From: DASYDU01 sp050248495
GTDB taxonomy: Bacteria; Planctomycetota; Planctomycetia; Pirellulales; Lacipirellulaceae
Length of the DNA: 64,000 nt
Direction of reading: 5' to 3'
Assembly: GCA_050248495.1 (NCBI GenBank)
Contig: JBFWSG010000005.1
Location: 117,420-181,419, forward strand
This document shows, piece by piece, positions 53,310 through 61,038 of this stretch. The notes beneath the pieces were generated by a model. That model did no database searches. It was not told the DNA's origin and worked only from the letters and a program-made list of their open reading frames with translations. Made by a program: the position numbers and the translations under genes. Each line of letters begins with the position of its first letter. Position 1 is the first letter of the stretch.

Positions 53310-54665
53310 ATGGCACTCTGGAACCCGATCGATCGGCGGCGGATGTTGCGGGCGATGGCCTGCGGCGCGTGCGGCGTGAGCGTGAGCGGTTGGTTGCCGT
53401 CGCTGGCTCATGCGATTGCGGCCGACCCGAAGCGGCGGCGGCACTGCATCCTGCTCTGGATGGCCGGCGGTCCCAGCCAGACCGACACCTTCGACATGAA
53501 ACCGGGCCACGAGAATGGCGGCGAGTTCAAGGAGATCGCCACGAAAGCGGCCGGCGTGCGGTTCAGCGAGCATCTGCCGCGTTTGGCGGAGCACGCCGAC
53601 AAGCTGGCGATCATCCGCAGCCTCACGACGAAGGAAGGCGACCACGAGCGCGGCTCGTACTTGATGCGGACTGGACAGCGGCCGATGGGCGTGGTGAATT
53701 ATCCGTCGCTGGCCTCGGGGTTGGCGAAGGAAATGGCGCTCGCCGACGACAGCCTGCCGCCTTACGTGAGCATTTCGCCGAGTCGCGGGCCGGGGCAGGG
53801 CGGTTTCGGTCCCGGGTTCCTCGGGCCCAAGTTCGCGCCGCTCGTCGTGGCGGGGAATCAAATGGCGACGCCCGCCGGCGCCAATGCGAACGAGGCCGCC
53901 AAGGCAGCATTTGCCGAGCTTAAGGTCGATGCTGTCAAGCCGCCTGCAAGCGTCACCACCGTGCAGACCGAGCGGCGACTCGAACTTTGGAAAATGCTCG
54001 AAACGCGCTTTCTGAACCAGCATCCGGGCTCATCGCCGGCCGCGCATCAAACCGTTTACAACAACGCCCTGCAGATGGTCGAGAGCGATGCCTCGGCTGC
54101 GTTCGATTTGTCGACCGAACCGGAAAAGGTCCGCGAGAAATACGGCAAGGGCGTGTTCGGACAGGGCTGCCTGATGGCGCGGCGGCTCGTGGAGCGCGGC
54201 GTCCCCTTCGTCGAGGTGTCGCTGAGCTCGAGCGTCGCGGGCACGTACGGCTGGGACACGCACGCCAACAATTTCGAAGCCGTGAAGGGACTCTCCGCCG
54301 AACTCGACGCCGGTTGGGCCTCGTTGATGAGCGACCTCGAAGCGCGCGGACTGCTGGAGTTGACGACCATCGTCTGGATGGGCGAATTCGGCCGCACGCC
54401 GCAGATCAACGGCGCCGCGGGCCGCGACCATTTTCCGCGGGCCTGGTCCTGTGTGCTCGGCGGCGGCGGGATCGCCGGCGGCCAGGCGTACGGTCGCACC
54501 ACGGCCGACGGGATGAACATCGAAGAGGATCCCGTCGAAGTGACCGACGTGCTGGCCACGCTCTGCGCGGCGCTCGGCGTCGATCCGCAGACGGAGAATA
54601 CGTCGAACACCGGCCGGCCCATCAAGCTCGTCGACGGAGCTCCGATCGACAAATTGCTGGCGTAG
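53310..54665 (+). CDS. DUF1501 family secreted protein (sulfatase/phosphatase-like fold)
   Basis: A 451-residue protein with a Tat-like signal (PIDRRRMLRAMACGACGVSVSGW). The DUF1501 blocks are clear: HCILLWMAGGPSQTDTFDMKP, FSEHLPRLAEHADKLAIIRSL, GDHERGSYLMRTG, GWDTHANNFEAVKGLS and TTIVWMGEFGRTPQINGAAGRDHFPRAWS, ending with GRTTADGMNIEEDPVEVTDVLATL. The fold is related to alkaline-phosphatase/sulfatase-type proteins, but no reaction is proven. DUF1501 genes typically follow DUF1549/1553 genes in planctomycetes, as here. Confidence 0.88.
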   Translation: MALWNPIDRRRMLRAMACGACGVSVSGWLPSLAHAIAADPKRRRHCILLWMAGGPSQTDTFDMKPGHENGGEFKEIATKAAGVRFSEHLPRLAEHADKLAIIRSLTTKEGDHERGSYLMRTGQRPMGVVNYPSLASGLAKEMALADDSLPPYVSISPSRGPGQGGFGPGFLGPKFAPLVVAGNQMATPAGANANEAAKAAFAELKVDAVKPPASVTTVQTERRLELWKMLETRFLNQHPGSSPAAHQTVYNNALQMVESDASAAFDLSTEPEKVREKYGKGVFGQGCLMARRLVERGVPFVEVSLSSSVAGTYGWDTHANNFEAVKGLSAELDAGWASLMSDLEARGLLELTTIVWMGEFGRTPQINGAAGRDHFPRAWSCVLGGGGIAGGQAYGRTTADGMNIEEDPVEVTDVLATLCAALGVDPQTENTSNTGRPIKLVDGAPIDKLLA

Positions 54666-54697
54666 ACGTCTTGCTGGTGCAGACGTCTTGCTGGTGC
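54664..54697 (+). repeat. Tandem 17-bp duplication in the DUF1501/EF-hand spacer
   Basis: Two exact consecutive copies of AGACGTCTTGCTGGTGC begin at the DUF1501 stop codon. They make up most of the 44-base spacer before the EF-hand gene and look like a slippage duplication. Confidence 0.8.
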
Positions 54698-54709
54698 AGA
54701 CACAATGGC

Positions 54710-56377
54710 ATGTTGATGAAGTGTCGGCTCTTAACACGGTGCCATATTCTGTGCGCTCTCGCGCTGGCGCTCGCCGGATCGCTGCAATTAAACGCACGCG
54801 CCGAACTCTCCCGGCCGGACGTCCAGACCGCGAAGCCACAAGCCGCCTGCAAATTGCAGTCGTTGTCGCCCGAGTCTGCTTCGCCCGACATGCAACAGGT
54901 CGTCGCGTTCGGCTATGCCGCCCCGGCGGCTGGGGATCCGCTGGCGAATTATCAGCGCACGGCGCTCGGCGACTGGCAAATGGCGAGCCACGTCGACCGC
55001 AACGACCCATGGATCCGGCTCGTCCTCTTGGCCGCTCGGCCCGTAGTGATTGATGTCGCAATCTTCATCGACGGGAAGCCGTACACCGACGGACGCGAGG
55101 CCTGGATCGACGACGTACTGAAGCCTCCGGCTACCGCAGCAAAAGCTGCCGAGAAACAAATTGCCGCCCAGGCTACCGATAGAGATAGCAAGGCCACTAC
55201 TAAAGGGAAGGTCGATACTGCAGAGAAGGCCGATACGAAGGAGAAGAAAACTATTGCCGCCGCCGCGACCGACGACACAAAAGTCGCCGCCGAATCGCGC
55301 AAGGCGCCCAGCATGCGCGAGCGAGTGAACGACTATGTATCAAGCGCCGGCGCCGCCGTCGACCGCTCGGAGATTCGCTGGTTGATTGCAGAATGGGGCT
55401 TCGGTCCGCCCGTCGTGCTCCTCGATCAGAGCTTTTCTTGGCAGCGCGCCGAGGTCGCTCCGCTCCTGGTCTGCCTCGACACCGATCGCAGCGGCGCGTT
55501 AGAGGCGGCCGAGATCGCGGCCGCGCCTGAGGCGTTGCAGCGTGCCGACGCCAATGCCGACGACGTCGTCGACATGAACGAGCTGGAACGGAAAGCGACC
55601 AAGCCGCCCGTGCTGCCGTTTGCCGCTGACCATCCACTGTTGGTGATGATCGACGACGCTACGGATCGGGGCGCGCTGGCCGCGACTTGCGCGCGGCTCT
55701 ATGGAATTGATTCGCTGAGAGTGGACGAATTGCTCGAGGGACGCGCCGAGGCAATCTTTCGCGTGGAACTCGGCAGCGACGCTGCGGAGGAAGACGCGGT
55801 AAGAATTTTCGCCGATAGCTACCGGGTCAAAGCGAGCGACGACTCGATCACGTACGATTTGGGCGCTGAGTATGTCGAGTTTTCTGCGGCTTTTCCGGCG
55901 GCATCCAAGAGCGACTCCGCCGACTCCGCCGCCACCCAGATTGCCTTGGGCGCCGTGGTCGATGGCAACCCACTTGAGCGTTTGCTGGACACAGATCACG
56001 ACCAGCGGCTCACGCAGCGCGAGCGCCAGCAACTGCCCAAGCTGCTCGCGTCGCTCGATCGCAATGGTGATGGCCAGGTGGCCGCGGCCGAATTGCCGAT
56101 CCCCATTCGCCTCGCGGTGACCGCCGGGCCGAATGTGCATCGATTGCTGGCGAAGCCCGCCGGCGTAGCACGCAGCTTCGCGCAGGCAGCGGCGCCTTCA
56201 TCAACACCGCAGTCGCCCACGGCACCCGACTGGTTCGTCAGCATGGATAGCAATGCGGATGGCGACCTCTCGCGAGCCGAGTTCCTGGGCACTCCCGACC
56301 AGTTTGGGCAATTTGATGCCGACGGCGACGGGCTGCTGTCGGTCGGCGAAGCGGAGAAAATGGCGCCGGGCAATTGA
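54710..56377 (+). CDS. Secreted protein with six EF-hand calcium-binding loops
   Basis: A 555-residue exported protein (signal peptide CHILCALALALAGSLQLNARA). Six complete 12-residue EF-hand loops begin at residues 257, 280, 427, 450, 513 and 536. Each starts with Asp and ends with Glu at position 12, for example DRNGDGQVAAAE. They form three pairs, each with exactly 23 residues between loop starts. The first 120 residues hold a domain of unknown type and an Ala/Lys-rich linker. The pattern indicates calcium binding outside the cytoplasm. It is the last gene of the sigma operon. A second ATG two codons on is possible. Confidence 0.8.
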   Translation: MLMKCRLLTRCHILCALALALAGSLQLNARAELSRPDVQTAKPQAACKLQSLSPESASPDMQQVVAFGYAAPAAGDPLANYQRTALGDWQMASHVDRNDPWIRLVLLAARPVVIDVAIFIDGKPYTDGREAWIDDVLKPPATAAKAAEKQIAAQATDRDSKATTKGKVDTAEKADTKEKKTIAAAATDDTKVAAESRKAPSMRERVNDYVSSAGAAVDRSEIRWLIAEWGFGPPVVLLDQSFSWQRAEVAPLLVCLDTDRSGALEAAEIAAAPEALQRADANADDVVDMNELERKATKPPVLPFAADHPLLVMIDDATDRGALAATCARLYGIDSLRVDELLEGRAEAIFRVELGSDAAEEDAVRIFADSYRVKASDDSITYDLGAEYVEFSAAFPAASKSDSADSAATQIALGAVVDGNPLERLLDTDHDQRLTQRERQQLPKLLASLDRNGDGQVAAAELPIPIRLAVTAGPNVHRLLAKPAGVARSFAQAAAPSSTPQSPTAPDWFVSMDSNADGDLSRAEFLGTPDQFGQFDADGDGLLSVGEAEKMAPGN

Positions 56378-56529
56378 GCACGCGGCGTCGGGAATACCTT
56401 ATGATGGTTGCACGGAATTATGGACGGTTGGCCGCCCTGCGCGGCAAGATCCGGCGACGGCAAACGAATCCGTCTTAACCGCCCTGGTGGCAAATTTATC
56501 GAACTTCAGGACCTGAAACGAGAAGTCGC

Positions 56530-57570
56530 ATGGCTACCACGAACGAACAGGTTTTGACGCCCCACTCCACGTCGGACGAAGTCGCGCGGGTTGTCGAGAG
56601 CGTCCACAATCGATACCAGCGCGTGTGTGACGAGCTCTCGGGCACGATCGTCGGCATGAAGGACATCACCGAGCAGCTGATGATCGGCATCCTTTGCCGC
56701 GGGCATTGCATCCTGCAAGGCATGCCCGGCCTCGCCAAGACGCTGCTCATCTCGCAGCTCGCGTCGCTGATGGACCTCACGTTCCACCGCATCCAGTTCA
56801 CGCCCGACTTGATGCCGGCCGACATCACCGGCGGCGACGTGCTCGAAGAGGATCGCACGTCGGGCAAGCGCGTGTTCCGCTTCTTGCAGGGGCCGCTGTT
56901 CGCCAATCTGATCCTGGCCGACGAAATCAACCGCACGCCGCCAAAGACGCAAAGCGCGCTCTTGGAGGCGATGGAAGAGCGGCAGATGTCGGTCGGCGGC
57001 AAGACGTATCCGCTCCCCGATCCGTTCTTCGTCCTGGCGACGCAGAATCCGATCGAAGTCGAAGGCACGTACCCGCTCCCCGAAGCCCAGCTCGACCGCT
57101 TCCTGATGAAGATCAAAGTCAGCTATCCGAGCCGGCAGGAAGAATGGGAAATCTGCCGCCGGCAAACGACCGACTACAACCACGACACCGAGCATGTGAT
57201 CGACGTTCCCGCGCTGTTGGAGATGCAATCGATCGTGCCCAAGGTGATCGTGGCCGATCATGTTTACGAAGCGGCGATCGATCTCGCGCGGATGACGCGT
57301 CCCGAGGAGGGCAAGCTGCCGACCGAGCTCCGCGACAAGGTGCTCTACGGCGCCGGCCCGCGGGCCAGCATCGCCCTGCTCTTGGCCGGCAAGGCGCGGG
57401 CACTGTTGCACAAGCGCTGCCATGTGACGACCGACGACGTCTGCTCGGTGGCGCTCCCCGTGCTGCGGCACCGCATCATTCCGACGTTCAACGCGGAAGC
57501 CGCCGGCCTCGACACCGACGGCATCGTCAAGACGCTCGTCGAGCGGCATCGCGCCTCGTTGCGAAGTTAG
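56530..57570 (+). CDS. MoxR-family AAA+ ATPase (cluster 2)
   Basis: A 346-residue AAA+ ATPase close to the cluster 1 MoxR in motif spacing. Walker A GMPGLAKT is at 64-71, Walker B LILADE at 127-132, followed by INRTPPKTQSALLEAMEERQ, and sensor 1 is in LATQNPIEVEGTYPLPEAQLD. The two proteins share many identical blocks but differ clearly in both termini, so they are paralogues rather than recent duplicates. It starts a plus-strand unit 152 bases after the EF-hand gene. Confidence 0.93.
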   Translation: MATTNEQVLTPHSTSDEVARVVESVHNRYQRVCDELSGTIVGMKDITEQLMIGILCRGHCILQGMPGLAKTLLISQLASLMDLTFHRIQFTPDLMPADITGGDVLEEDRTSGKRVFRFLQGPLFANLILADEINRTPPKTQSALLEAMEERQMSVGGKTYPLPDPFFVLATQNPIEVEGTYPLPEAQLDRFLMKIKVSYPSRQEEWEICRRQTTDYNHDTEHVIDVPALLEMQSIVPKVIVADHVYEAAIDLARMTRPEEGKLPTELRDKVLYGAGPRASIALLLAGKARALLHKRCHVTTDDVCSVALPVLRHRIIPTFNAEAAGLDTDGIVKTLVERHRASLRS

Positions 57571-57622
57571 CAGTCAGCCGGCTGGGCGGCACGCCCGGAG
57601 CTTCCAGCGACGGGCGTGGGAA

Positions 57623-58666
57623 GTGGCAAGAGTATTAACGCGCATGGTCACCAACCGGGTCAACAAGTTTGTTCAATCGCTGCGCGGAAGACAGCCGAGC
57701 CGGGCGGCGCTCGAAGCGGTGCAAATGCGCGCGGCAGCCGCCAAGCCGACGACTGGCGCCGCGACCTTCGACACCCAGGCGCTCTCGAAGCTGGGCCACC
57801 TGGAACTGATCGCCAGCACGGTGGTCGACGGGTTCCTCTCGGGCAAACACCGCTCGACGCACAAGGGCGGCTGCACCGACTTCGCCGAGTTCCGGCCATA
57901 TTCTCGCGGCGACGACATCCGGCTGCTCGATTGGCGGCATTACGCGCGGACCGACAAGTATTACGTAAAGCGGTTCGACGACGAAACCAATCTGCAGGCC
58001 CTCCTGGTCGTCGACACCAGCGGCTCGATGGCCTTTTGCATGTCGACAGTGAGCAAATGGCGCTACGCGCAAATGACGAGCGCCTGCCTGGCTCACCTGC
58101 TATTGCGGCAGCGTGATTCGGTCGGGTTGGCGCTCGTGGGCGAGAAGTTGCTCGACTACTTGAAGCCGCAGCCTCGGGCCAGCCATCTGGCGCGGATGTT
58201 GAACCTGCTGGGTGTCGTCCAGCCCGGCGGGCCGTCGGCGCTCCCGGCGATGCTCGCAGAAATGACGGGCCGGCTCAAACGGCGCGGCATGGTGATCGTG
58301 ATCTCCGATTGCTTCTGCGACGTTTCGGCGCTGAAGGAAGTGCTCACGCAGTACCGACACCTCGGACACGACGTAAACGTATTCCAGATCGTCGCGCCGG
58401 AAGAGTTGACGTTCCCCTTCCGCCGCGAGGCGTTCTTCCAGGACCTGGAGCTGCCGGGGCGATTGCAGGTGAACCCGAACACGATCCGCAAAGCGTACCT
58501 CGAAGAGTTTCAGAAGTTCATGACGTCGCTGCGAACGGCGATGACTGATTGCGGCGTCGAGCTGGCAACAATTTCGACCGGCGACGACCTGGGTGAGGCC
58601 TTGGCGCTGGCTCTAAGGCGTCGCGCCGCGATGAAGAACGCCCAACGTACGCGGGTGCGGGCTTAG
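57623..58666 (+). CDS. DUF58 (VWA-like) protein (cluster 2)
   Basis: A 347-residue soluble protein with the DUF58 core: RPYSRGDDIRLLDWRHYARTD, KRFDDETNL, and an intact MIDAS motif DTSGS at 131-135. It is longer than the cluster 1 homologue by an N-terminal helical extension of about 45 residues. It lies 52 bases after MoxR. The GTG start is tentative; an ATG seven codons later would shorten the extension slightly. Confidence 0.88.
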   Translation: MARVLTRMVTNRVNKFVQSLRGRQPSRAALEAVQMRAAAAKPTTGAATFDTQALSKLGHLELIASTVVDGFLSGKHRSTHKGGCTDFAEFRPYSRGDDIRLLDWRHYARTDKYYVKRFDDETNLQALLVVDTSGSMAFCMSTVSKWRYAQMTSACLAHLLLRQRDSVGLALVGEKLLDYLKPQPRASHLARMLNLLGVVQPGGPSALPAMLAEMTGRLKRRGMVIVISDCFCDVSALKEVLTQYRHLGHDVNVFQIVAPEELTFPFRREAFFQDLELPGRLQVNPNTIRKAYLEEFQKFMTSLRTAMTDCGVELATISTGDDLGEALALALRRRAAMKNAQRTRVRA

Positions 58667-58685
58667 CAATTGATCGAGCAGTAAA

Positions 58686-58771
58686 GGGTGGCATGCCTTC
58701 GCCGCGCCGCGGTATAGGCATGTCCCACGCCGACATTGCTCACGCGGCAAGACTGCGAGAGCATGCCACCC
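58686..58771. repeat. REP-like palindromic element with GGGTGGCATGC arms
   Basis: Perfect 11-base inverted arms (58686-58696 and 58761-58771) enclose a GC-rich interior with further short palindromes (GCCGCGCCGCGG, GGCATGTCCCACGCC). The element sits between the DUF58 and BatA genes. Its arms look like the dispersed GGTGGCATGC palindromes of Pirellula-type genomes, which I recall but cannot check here. Confidence 0.6.
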
Positions 58772-58818
58772 AAAGAGTAAGTAATACCTATCTATAGGAC
58801 GAACGGAGCAATCGAGCG

Positions 58819-61029
58819 GTGAGTTTCCTGAGTGCCGCCTACCTGCTGGCATTGCCGCTCGTCATCGTGCCGATCGCGATCCATTTGTACCGCGGACGGC
58901 AACGCGACGTGATCCTATGGGGGGCGATGCAATTCCTCGCCGCCGCGGTCACCAAGGGGCGGCGGATGGAGCGGCTCGAAGAGTGGCTCTTGATGTTGCT
59001 GCGGCTCGCGGCCGTCGCGGCCCTGGTGTTTGCCCTCGCGCGGCCGATGATCCGCTCCAGCTGGCTCGGTGACCAGACCGATCGACAGGTGATTCTCGTC
59101 CTCGACAACTCGCTCTCCATGTCGCGCGAAATCGATGGCCAGAGCGCGGCCTCCCGAATGAAAGACCAGGCCACCGAGCTTGTTGATTCGCTCTCCGACT
59201 CCGACGGTGTGCAGATTTTGTTTGCCGCCGGCGGCGAATGGGCATTGGCCGAAGACGTCGCTGCGAATTCCGGTGGACGCGAACAATTGCGCAATCTGGT
59301 CGCTGAGGCGGAACCGACACAGGGCGTCGCCGATCTCCTGGCCTGTCTGCAATCGGCCGTGCATCTCGATGCGCCGGAGGACCTCGCCGGGCGGCGGATC
59401 GTCGTGTTCACCGACTCGCAGGCCGCGAGTTGGAACACCGATGCCGAAAGTGCCTGGAGCCAACTCGAAAGCGACCGTTCCCACGCCAAAATCCCCATCA
59501 CGATCGAAGTCGTCGATTGCGGCCTCGAAGCAGTCGATGTCGACAACCTCGCAGTGACGCGCGTCGAAGCGGCACGCAACCTGGTCCGGCCTGGCGAAAC
59601 AGTCGAGCTCTCGGCCGAAGTCGCCAACCTTGGCGACGTCCCGAGCGAGGCCACCACCGTCCAGTGGGTTCTCGGCGAAAAAGTCGTCGAGAAGTCACAC
59701 ATCGGCCCGCTCCGGCCCATGGGCCGGACGCGCGCCCGCGCGACGCTCCGCTTCGAAGATGCGGGCGTTCACGCGGTGTCGTGCCGTATCGACGCGAGTG
59801 ACCAGGTGCCGCTCGATCAGGAGAACACGGTGGTGGTCGAAGCCGCCGACGAGTTGCCGGTGCTATTCGTCGAGTCGCGCGATCGCTCTGGCTCGGGAAT
59901 CACGGCTGCCGAGCTGTTTGCGGCGGCGCTCGGTTTCAAAGGCGCAGAGGCCCAGTCGTGGCACGCGGTGTTTCGCCCCCAGGTGATTTCATCCGCCGAA
60001 CTCGATGAGCAGTCGCTCGCTGGTTTTCGGGCAATCGTGATCAATGACCTGGCGTCGCTCGACCGCCAGACGCTCGACCGGCTCGATTCGTTCGTGCGAG
60101 CGGGCGGCGGACTCTGGCTCGCGCTGGGCAGCAGCAGCGACCCGCAACTCTTTACGCGCGACTGGTACGCCGACGGCGCGGGGCTCGCGCCGCTGGAGCT
60201 CGATTCGCTCGAAGTCGTTTCCCGCCCGGAAGACGCCGCCGCCACGATCCACCCGCCGACGCGCGATCATTCCGCCACGGTGCAGCTCGCCAACACCACG
60301 CAGCTCGACATCGACGAAGCGCGGCTGCGGCAGTACTGGCAATTTGCCGAGCCGCCGGCGGATCGAGATGCTGTCTCCACCGTACTCGAGTCGGGCAGCG
60401 GCCGGCCGCTGGTGGTGGAGAATTTTGTGGGGCAGGGCCGCGTCCTGGTGCAGGCGTTTCCGCTTGGCCTCGAGTGGAGCAATGTGCCGCTGCTCAAGGC
60501 GTATGTCGTGATGGTCCACGACTGGCTCAGCTACATCACCGCGCCGACAACTTCACGGTATAACCTCGAACCGGGCACGGCGATCGTCGCCGCGCCGCCC
60601 GCAGATGCTGGCCGAGCAACGGCGGAGGTCGTTACCCCGCGTGGCCGGCCAATTCCGCTCACCGCCGCGGACGCCGACTTCGCGCCGACTTTCCGCTATT
60701 CGCAAACGTCGCTGCCGGGCACGTATCGCGTCCGCTTCAAAAGCGGCGACCAGACAATCGCCGAAGTGCCGTACCAGGTCGCCCGCAATCCGCAAGAATC
60801 GGAGCTCAAGATGCTCGCCGCGAGTGATCGCGACAAGCTGGCGAAAGCCTTCGGCGTGCAATTCGAAGAGTCGCCCGAGATCGAACCGAGCACTGTCGTG
60901 GCCGAGCCGCGGCGGGAGCCGGTGTGGGGCGCGCTCTTGGCGGCGCTCGTGACCTTGTTGGTCGCGGAGTTGTTCATGGCGAATCTGCTCGCGCGGCAGC
61001 GCCATGGGTTTGAAGTCAGTGCGGTCTAG
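58819..61029 (+). CDS. BatA-type membrane protein with VWA domain (cluster 2)
   Basis: A 736-residue protein with the same layout as its cluster 1 counterpart: a BatA N-terminus (IAIHLYRGRQRDVILWGAMQFLAAA), a second helix at about 58-78, a MIDAS motif DNSLS at 96-100, beta-sandwich segments, a GATase-like region (LDSFVRAGGGLWLALGS), and a C-terminal helix near residue 715. The GTG start is preceded by GGAG at about 10 bases. It lies 9 bases before the next gene. The client and lumen partner are unknown. Confidence 0.8.
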   Translation: MSFLSAAYLLALPLVIVPIAIHLYRGRQRDVILWGAMQFLAAAVTKGRRMERLEEWLLMLLRLAAVAALVFALARPMIRSSWLGDQTDRQVILVLDNSLSMSREIDGQSAASRMKDQATELVDSLSDSDGVQILFAAGGEWALAEDVAANSGGREQLRNLVAEAEPTQGVADLLACLQSAVHLDAPEDLAGRRIVVFTDSQAASWNTDAESAWSQLESDRSHAKIPITIEVVDCGLEAVDVDNLAVTRVEAARNLVRPGETVELSAEVANLGDVPSEATTVQWVLGEKVVEKSHIGPLRPMGRTRARATLRFEDAGVHAVSCRIDASDQVPLDQENTVVVEAADELPVLFVESRDRSGSGITAAELFAAALGFKGAEAQSWHAVFRPQVISSAELDEQSLAGFRAIVINDLASLDRQTLDRLDSFVRAGGGLWLALGSSSDPQLFTRDWYADGAGLAPLELDSLEVVSRPEDAAATIHPPTRDHSATVQLANTTQLDIDEARLRQYWQFAEPPADRDAVSTVLESGSGRPLVVENFVGQGRVLVQAFPLGLEWSNVPLLKAYVVMVHDWLSYITAPTTSRYNLEPGTAIVAAPPADAGRATAEVVTPRGRPIPLTAADADFAPTFRYSQTSLPGTYRVRFKSGDQTIAEVPYQVARNPQESELKMLAASDRDKLAKAFGVQFEESPEIEPSTVVAEPRREPVWGALLAALVTLLVAELFMANLLARQRHGFEVSAV

Positions 61030-61038
61030 TTGTGCAGC

